Shown: positions 6,896-11,509 of the stretch, piece after piece
Layout: every line of letters starts with the position of its first letter
Numbering within the stretch: position 1 is the first letter of the stretch
NCBI GenBank assembly: GCA_021779655.1
Contig: JAJYAF010000036.1
Coordinates: 1-11,509, forward strand
Length of the DNA: 11,509 bases
Direction: 5' to 3'
Source of the DNA: Pseudomonadota bacterium
GTDB taxonomy: Bacteria > Pseudomonadota > Alphaproteobacteria > Acetobacterales > Acetobacteraceae
Made by a program: the position numbers and the translations under genes
The notes under the pieces: generated by a model
The model's input: only the letters and a program-made list of their open reading frames with translations
The model's database searches: none
Told to the model about the DNA's origin: nothing

Positions 6896-7687
6896 TCAGA
6901 GCGAGTCGACCACCCCGCCATCCACGCGTAACGCCGCGCCGGTTGTGGCGGAGGCGAGGGGCGAGGCGACATAGACCACCATATTCGCCACTTCCTCAAC
7001 CGTGGCGGCGCGTCCGATGATGGAACTTGGCCGCGCCGCACGTGCGAATTCATCGGCAAGGACCTCGGCGGACTTCCCGGTTTTTACCATCGCCTCCACG
7101 AGCATTGCCCTGAAGCCGTCGGTCAGGGTCGGGCCTGGAAGGACCGAGTTTACCGTAACACCCGTGCCCGCCATCCGCTTGGCCAAGCCGCGCGCCGTTG
7201 CGACATTGGAAATCTTACTCACGCCATAGTGGATTATGTCGGCTGGGATGTTGAACGCGGATTCCGAGGCAATGAAGATAACCCGCCCCCAGCTCCGCGT
7301 CTTCATGGCTGGAAGATAGGCACGGGCGAGACGTACACCGGCCATGACGTTTACCTGCCAATGACGCTCCCAAATACCGTCATCCGCTTCGAAGAAATCA
7401 ATCGGCTGAAAAATCCCCGCATTGTTGACGAGAATATCCACCTGGGGAATTTTCCGTATCAGCTCGGCGCAGCCTTGTGCGCTGGCAAGGTCGGCGGCCG
7501 CGCCGACGATTTCGGCTCCGGAACAATCACCGCGTAGCCTGGCCACCGCCGCTTCCACGCTCTCGTTGCTCCGCCCGTTCACGATCACCGCCGCGCCGGC
7601 CTGGGCCAAGCCTTTGGCGATGCCAAAGCCGATGCCTGCGGTCGAACCGGTGATCAACGCTGTTTTGCCGGTCAGGTCTATGCGCAT
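6896..7687 (-). CDS. short-chain dehydrogenase/reductase (SDR), NAD(P)-dependent
   Basis: A protein of 263 residues, typical of classical SDRs. It has the nucleotide-binding motif TGSTAGIG (13-20), NNAG (88-91) and the catalytic set N113, S141, Y154 and K158 (S-x12-Y-x3-K). NGRS after the second strand (R39) suggests NADP(H) preference. The C-terminus (VANMVVYVASPLASATTGAALRVDGG) is the usual SDR end. The start is ATG 7687 with GGGAG about 6 nt upstream; ATG 7690 is possible and a TTG at 7717 is less likely. It would oxidise or reduce an alcohol/ketone or 3-oxoacyl substrate in the cytoplasm; the substrate is unknown. A role on alcohols made by the nearby P450 is conceivable, but the gene lies on the opposite strand with its own promoter. 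Confidence 0.95.
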   Translation of the reverse strand: MRIDLTGKTALITGSTAGIGFGIAKGLAQAGAAVIVNGRSNESVEAAVARLRGDCSGAEIVGAAADLASAQGCAELIRKIPQVDILVNNAGIFQPIDFFEADDGIWERHWQVNVMAGVRLARAYLPAMKTRSWGRVIFIASESAFNIPADIIHYGVSKISNVATARGLAKRMAGTGVTVNSVLPGPTLTDGFRAMLVEAMVKTGKSAEVLADEFARAARPSSIIGRAATVEEVANMVVYVASPLASATTGAALRVDGGVVDSL

Positions 7688-7746
7688 CATCCTCTCCCGA
7701 AAAAATGACGCTGACAAGAGTGTCCAGTTTCCGAAAGGTGATAAAA

Positions 7747-7775
7747 ATTGTACCCGCCCGGGCTTTTGTCAGCAA
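7747..7775 (-). promoter_or_regulatory. likely sigma70 promoter of the SDR gene
   Basis: On the minus strand TTGCTG (7775-7770) and TACAAT (7752-7747) are separated by exactly 17 bp. The -10 is a five-of-six match; the -35 keeps only TTG. The start of transcription would fall near 7740, about 53 nt before ATG 7687. The spacer holds an 8-bp palindrome GCCCGGGC (7756-7763) that could be an operator. Confidence 0.5.
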
Positions 7776-7790
7776 CCCTGTATATGTGCG

Positions 7791-7800
7791 TTGATACGCT
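7791..7800 (-). promoter_or_regulatory. motif AGCGTATCAA upstream of the SDR promoter
   Basis: This 10-bp word lies about 15 bp upstream of the proposed -35 of the SDR gene (near -51 to -60). It occurs exactly twice more in the window, in tandem upstream of the Hint-protein gene. The position suits an activator site. No regulator is known for it. Confidence 0.3.
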
Positions 7801-7872
7801 GTCGCAGCCAGACATCGCACCTCCGGCGAAGGCGGCGCCCGAGCGCCAAGCGTTCAGAACCGCCGCGCGAAG

Positions 7873-10800
7873 TTACGCGGCCTCTCGGCACGCATCGGTT
7901 CTGGGCAAGATCGCGCCATCGCAGGCGCGACGCACGATGATCGCCTCTTCACCCGTTCCGATATGGTCCGCAACGGAGAAGGAGAACATGCAATGCCCCC
8001 TTCCGAGACGCGCCGCCGCGAGGTCCCCGCGGTAATGGCAGGCAAGAGCGGTTCCCAAAACCATGTCCCCCAGGCAAATCTCCACGAGCACCGGAAAATC
8101 GGGCTGGGCTTCATCCCATGCCCATCCAACCACCTGGCTGTTGTCCACGCGTTCCACATACCCGCGCAACCCGCCGGGGGTAATGGCAAGAGCCGAAATC
8201 ACCGGCATAAGGGCCGCTTCCAGTTCCGGGCCGGCCTCGGGGCGTGGCGCGCATAGCCGCAATTCATCGGGCGTGATGTGATCGGGAAACAAAAGTTGGA
8301 ATTCAGCGGCGTTGTGAAACTGCGCGCGCAAGCCGGGCGCATCGGCAAAGCTTTCCGCCCACTGTCCGTTGGCGAGCACGCAATCATGCGTCTCGAACTC
8401 TATCGCGTAATACGCGATCGTTTCAGCCGCGTGTTCCTGAGTGACGGTAACGCCGTTGACAAGGTTGCGGGCGAGCACGAAAACCTCGCCCACCAGAACC
8501 GCATGGCCGGGCGAAACGTACAAAGCCTCGGCCGGCATGTTCGGTCCAAGCGCGCCCCGCGCAATCCGAACCGGCAGCCGGTCGGCGGAAAGAAAACGCG
8601 ATGAATAACTCTGGCGGCCGACCCATTTGACCGGCTGAAAGCCTTTGAAACGCGTGAGAACGATATCGCCCGGTCGCAATTCCTCAACCAGACATTCGCC
8701 CGAACGGGTCAGCACCCGCGTTCCGGCAAGGTAGCAGATGGTAAGCTCGGTTCCGGCGGCCACGGTTTGCATATGCACGGCGGTGACGCCGAGAAGATCG
8801 AGCGTTTCCCTGCCGGCGCCGGCGGCCAGCACGATCCCGCTGCCGGAAACATAGCTTTCGCTGGTCGCGGTAAATCCATCCAGAATGATCGTATCGCCGG
8901 CGGCGAAGCCGGAAATCGCCTGGCCCGAGGCAAGGCCGCCGCTATCGCCTTCAACCAGCCACGAGGCTCCGGCATCGATAACGATCGACTGGAACGAGAC
9001 AAATTCGGTGCCGACACCGGAGACGGTGCCTTTGACAGCGCTGCTGGCAAGTTCCAGCGCATTGGTGCCCTTCCCGCCGGAGACGGTGCCGATGAACACC
9101 CCGCCGGCCTCATCGATCAGACGATCGTTGTTATTACCAAAGGCAACCGCCGTGCCGCTATTGCCAAGCGTGCTGGCGATGGTGCCCACGTTGAAGATGG
9201 TATTGTTTCCATAAGGCCCGGTGCCAAGAGCGATGCCGCCCCCGATGACCGTGCCCAGATTGGTGAAGCTCACCGGCCCGCCAAGTTGCAGCGCCTTCGC
9301 CGAGCTTTCGATGATTCCACCGGCGAAATTGGTGATTGCTCCCTCACCGAGGTAGGCGCCTTCGGCGGAACCGCCGCTGATGACGGCATAATTCAGCGCC
9401 GTGCCGTAATATTGGTCGAAGGCAAAGCCTTTGCTGCCCGCGATCAGCGCCGTCCGGTCGGTTGCCGATCCGTTGATGGCGACGCCCGTGCCGACATAAA
9501 CCGCATTGAAAGCCACGGTGCCGACCTGGACCGTGCCGAAATTTTGAAATCGCGTCGGGCTGGGCGGCGTTTGGACGCCGTTGACGAACTGGGAGCCGCC
9601 GATAGTCACCCCATCGATAAATGCGCTTTGATCCGCCTGGGTGCCGTTGAGAAGGGTACCGCCGTTCAGAAGCTCGGCTTTCGCGCCGATGGTGCCGTAA
9701 TTGACGATTTCGCTATTGCCGGTAAGGGTGTGGAAAAATCCTTTTCCGATATAAACCCCGGAACCCGGGCCGGAGATCAACGCGGTCGTGTCGTTACTGC
9801 CGCCGTTGACAACCGTTCCAGCTCCGATGATATCAACGCCTGTGCCGATGAGGGGCGTGCCGAATCCCGTGGACTGAATCGTGCCCGAATTCAAAACCGT
9901 CGCGCCGATCCCGTATTCGTAAATTCCTGCCACGCCACCGGTGACAAGGCCGCGATTCTCGAATGTCCCAAGCGTCGTCGCGGGACCGGTGCCGGTTACA
10001 TAAAACCCGGAGGCAGAACCGCCTCCGGCCAAGGTGCCGGAGTTGATGACCGTGCTTTGTCCGGTGAGGCTGCCTCGCGTTACCGCCAGGCCGTTATCTG
10101 CGCCCGAGATCGTTCCGCTGTTGAGCACCGTCGCCGCCGCGTTGCCGAGCACGATCCCGTCGCCATGACCCGAGATGAGACCGCTGCCGCTGTTCGAGAC
10201 GAAAACATTGGGCGACTGCTCCAGGTTGAGACCAGCCTCATGCGCTCCCGATGTCGCCGCGGATCCAAATCCGATAATGGTGCCGGCATTGATGAGGCTC
10301 GCGGCCGCGCCCTTGATGTAAACCCCGGCATCGTAACCGGCAATCGTGCCTCCGGCCTGGTTGGTCACCTGGCCGCCGGCGGCAAGATAAATCGCGTCGG
10401 CGTTACTGCTCGTGGCCGTGATATGTCCGGAATTGTTCACGGTTACCGCAAAGCTTTCCTTGGCCGCCGTGGAAATGCCATAGCCGCCGGTTAGCGTACC
10501 GTGGTTGTTAATATTGGCCCCGGCGGCAAGATAAATGGCCGCGGCGCCGCTTGCCTGCACAAGGCCGGAATTGTAAATGCTGCCGCTGCCGCCGAAAAAG
10601 ATCGCGGAATACGTGCCTTCCCCGATAAGGGTTCCCTGGTTGTTGATGCTGGAACTAACGCTATAGCCCGTTACAACCGCGTTATACCCGATGATCGAGC
10701 CGCCGGCCTCGTTCTCAACCACGCCTTGCGCCTGAAGTTCCACGCCCGCGCCGCCAAGGGAAACTCCGCTTGGGGACATGAAATGGCGCGCGCTGGCTTC

Positions 10801-11301
10801 GATAAGCCCGCTATTTTGCACCGTGGCGGCGGTGGTGGCGAAGACGCCGAAATCGGTCGCGGCGATGGTTCCGGCGTTATCGACGCTGCCAGCGTCAACC
10901 AGCCGGACGCAATAAATACCGCTGATAACGCCTGTACTGGCGTTGCTGACAGTGCCACCCTTTGTCAGCCAGACGCCGGTGGAGACATAAGTCGGATTCG
11001 TGTCACCTGCCGCGACGGCAACGGAAAAACTACCGCCCGTGCCGGAAATCGTCCCTGCATTCACGATCCGCGCGCTTTGGTAAACCGAAACGACACCGAA
11101 TTCCAGGCTCGATATCAAGCCGGTGTTATGGACATATCCACCTTCGCTCAACCTCACGCCGCCGTGGAAATCACCCACGTGAGCAGAGGAAACCGTTGCC
11201 AAGACGGTTCCTGAATTGATGACCGACCCGGCCGAGCCGAGGCTGATTCCGTCATATGAGCCAATGGTCAGACCCGTATTGACCACGGTGACGCCCGGCA
11301 T
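7873..11301 (-). CDS. long beta-solenoid repeat protein with Hint (Hedgehog/intein) domain
   Basis: A protein of 1142 residues. The start is ATG 11301 (MPGVTVVNTG), with AGGAGGA (11314-11308) 6 nt upstream; the in-frame extension to 11391 would read through that site. Residues 1 to about 780 hold roughly 28 rungs of the type 'VxNSGTIxG' (for example VINSGTVLA, INNHGTLTG, VLNSGTISG), as in right-handed beta-helix passenger domains. A linker ends at TELTI, and the Hint domain begins at C856 (CYLAGTRVLT) with VEELRPGDIVLTR, the block SPGHAVLV (H933), LVNGVTV and HDCVLANG, matching the Hint_2 type. Residues 1047-1142 form a module (GYVERVDNSQVVGWAWDEAQ, HYRGDLAAARLG) that I recall from Acetobacteraceae surface-related proteins. 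No signal peptide and no autotransporter barrel are visible. It is likely a surface or secreted protein that may cut itself at C856; this is inference from the Hint family. Confidence 0.9.
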   Translation of the reverse strand: MPGVTVVNTGLTIGSYDGISLGSAGSVINSGTVLATVSSAHVGDFHGGVRLSEGGYVHNTGLISSLEFGVVSVYQSARIVNAGTISGTGGSFSVAVAAGDTNPTYVSTGVWLTKGGTVSNASTGVISGIYCVRLVDAGSVDNAGTIAATDFGVFATTAATVQNSGLIEASARHFMSPSGVSLGGAGVELQAQGVVENEAGGSIIGYNAVVTGYSVSSSINNQGTLIGEGTYSAIFFGGSGSIYNSGLVQASGAAAIYLAAGANINNHGTLTGGYGISTAAKESFAVTVNNSGHITATSSNADAIYLAAGGQVTNQAGGTIAGYDAGVYIKGAAASLINAGTIIGFGSAATSGAHEAGLNLEQSPNVFVSNSGSGLISGHGDGIVLGNAAATVLNSGTISGADNGLAVTRGSLTGQSTVINSGTLAGGGSASGFYVTGTGPATTLGTFENRGLVTGGVAGIYEYGIGATVLNSGTIQSTGFGTPLIGTGVDIIGAGTVVNGGSNDTTALISGPGSGVYIGKGFFHTLTGNSEIVNYGTIGAKAELLNGGTLLNGTQADQSAFIDGVTIGGSQFVNGVQTPPSPTRFQNFGTVQVGTVAFNAVYVGTGVAINGSATDRTALIAGSKGFAFDQYYGTALNYAVISGGSAEGAYLGEGAITNFAGGIIESSAKALQLGGPVSFTNLGTVIGGGIALGTGPYGNNTIFNVGTIASTLGNSGTAVAFGNNNDRLIDEAGGVFIGTVSGGKGTNALELASSAVKGTVSGVGTEFVSFQSIVIDAGASWLVEGDSGGLASGQAISGFAAGDTIILDGFTATSESYVSGSGIVLAAGAGRETLDLLGVTAVHMQTVAAGTELTICYLAGTRVLTRSGECLVEELRPGDIVLTRFKGFQPVKWVGRQSYSSRFLSADRLPVRIARGALGPNMPAEALYVSPGHAVLVGEVFVLARNLVNGVTVTQEHAAETIAYYAIEFETHDCVLANGQWAESFADAPGLRAQFHNAAEFQLLFPDHITPDELRLCAPRPEAGPELEAALMPVISALAITPGGLRGYVERVDNSQVVGWAWDEAQPDFPVLVEICLGDMVLGTALACHYRGDLAAARLGRGHCMFSFSVADHIGTGEEAIIVRRACDGAILPRTDACREAA

Positions 11302-11307
11302 GCCCGA

Positions 11308-11314
11308 TCCTCCT
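11308..11314 (-). promoter_or_regulatory. strong ribosome binding site AGGAGGA deciding the Hint-protein start
   Basis: AGGAGGA on the minus strand lies 6 nt before ATG 11301. It fixes the start at MPGVTVVNTG, since the 30-residue upstream extension from 11391 is unlike the repeat protein and would overlap this site. Confidence 0.85.
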
Positions 11315-11315
11315 G

Positions 11316-11335
11316 TTGATACGCTTTGATACGCT
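11316..11335 (-). promoter_or_regulatory. tandem motif AGCGTATCAA x2 in the Hint-protein leader
   Basis: Two perfect 10-bp direct repeats (11316-11325, 11326-11335) lie just upstream of the ribosome binding site. The same word occurs once upstream of the SDR promoter at 7791-7800. Spacing of one helical turn would place two protein sites on one face of the DNA. Function unknown. Confidence 0.45.
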
Positions 11336-11422
11336 CGGAACCTAGTTATCTCGATCCTGTTACAAGAAGCGGTCGGATCCGGCAATATCACTATTTACGG
11401 TCAAGTAACATTAGCTGCTGTG

Positions 11423-11509
11423 ATACGAGTCCGCGAAAACGCGGATTGGTATGCGCGCGGGGGTGGCGGGGCGGCCGCGCGCGAAATCAAAGCTGCGCGC
11501 GGGGTTGGC
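11423..11509 (+). repeat. structured intergenic repeat, copy 3 (altered, cut by window edge)
   Basis: The first part matches copies 1 and 2: stem 11423-11435 with 11440-11452 around AAAA, but the left arm has two changes (ATACGAGTCCGCG) that weaken the pairing, while the right arm is unchanged. The middle GC stem follows. After AAATCAAAGC the expected third hairpin is absent; instead GCGCGCGGGGTTGGC (11495-11509) starts the middle segment again at a 42-bp period. The copy lies about 120 bp upstream of the Hint-protein start. Confidence 0.85.

Noticed and set aside
7834..7847. GC hairpin GGCGC-N4-GCGCC after the Hint-protein stop as a terminator
   Set aside because: Only a 5-bp stem and no T run on the transcribed side; not enough to call an intrinsic terminator.
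8767..10494. 575-codon plus-strand open frame opposite the Hint protein
   Set aside because: Its apparent repeats mirror the solenoid repeats on the other strand; no known domain and no ribosome binding site of note.
10501..11214. 237-codon plus-strand open frame
   Set aside because: Antisense shadow of the same solenoid gene.

Overview
The window looks like chromosomal DNA of a GC-rich alphaproteobacterium, most likely of the Acetobacteraceae. Three things point there: a CtrA-family response regulator (CtrA is an alphaproteobacterial regulator), a CYP153-type P450 with its own ferredoxin, and a long beta-solenoid protein with a Hint domain and a C-terminal module that I associate with Acetobacteraceae. 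The family assignment is an inference from gene content; no rRNA or tRNA is present to confirm it.

Left part (1-2898, all minus strand): a possible 76-residue small protein, a YhiI-like HlyD-family membrane-fusion protein, and the first 496 codons of an RbbA-like protein with two fused ABC ATPase domains. The last two overlap by 4 bp (ATGA) and match the E. coli yhiI-rbbA arrangement. Window base 1 cuts rbbA before its membrane half. Across a divergent AT-rich spacer (2899-3159) lies a plus-strand CtrA-like regulator. Its DNA-binding domain is well kept, but its receiver domain has lost every phosphorylation residue.

Middle part (3907-6830): a 15-bp tandem repeat, then a decayed EamA/DMT transporter on the minus strand, missing its N-terminus and carrying a one-base frameshift. 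Next come a complete CYP153-like alkane/fatty-acid hydroxylase and its [2Fe-2S] ferredoxin on the plus strand. A roughly 124-bp structured repeat lies between P450 and ferredoxin, starting on the last base of the P450 stop codon. A second copy follows the ferredoxin. P450 and ferredoxin form an electron-transfer pair; no ferredoxin reductase is in the window.

Right part (6896-11509, minus strand): an NADP-type short-chain dehydrogenase with a plausible sigma70 promoter, and a 1142-residue protein made of about 28 'N-x-G-T-I-x-G' rungs, a Hint domain and a C-terminal 'GWAWD' module. A third, altered copy of the repeat lies upstream of it and runs into the window edge.

The points most worth a second look are the receiver-dead CtrA paralogue, the three-hairpin repeat family and its place inside the P450-ferredoxin unit, the Hint solenoid protein, and a 10-bp motif shared by the upstream regions of the two right-hand genes.
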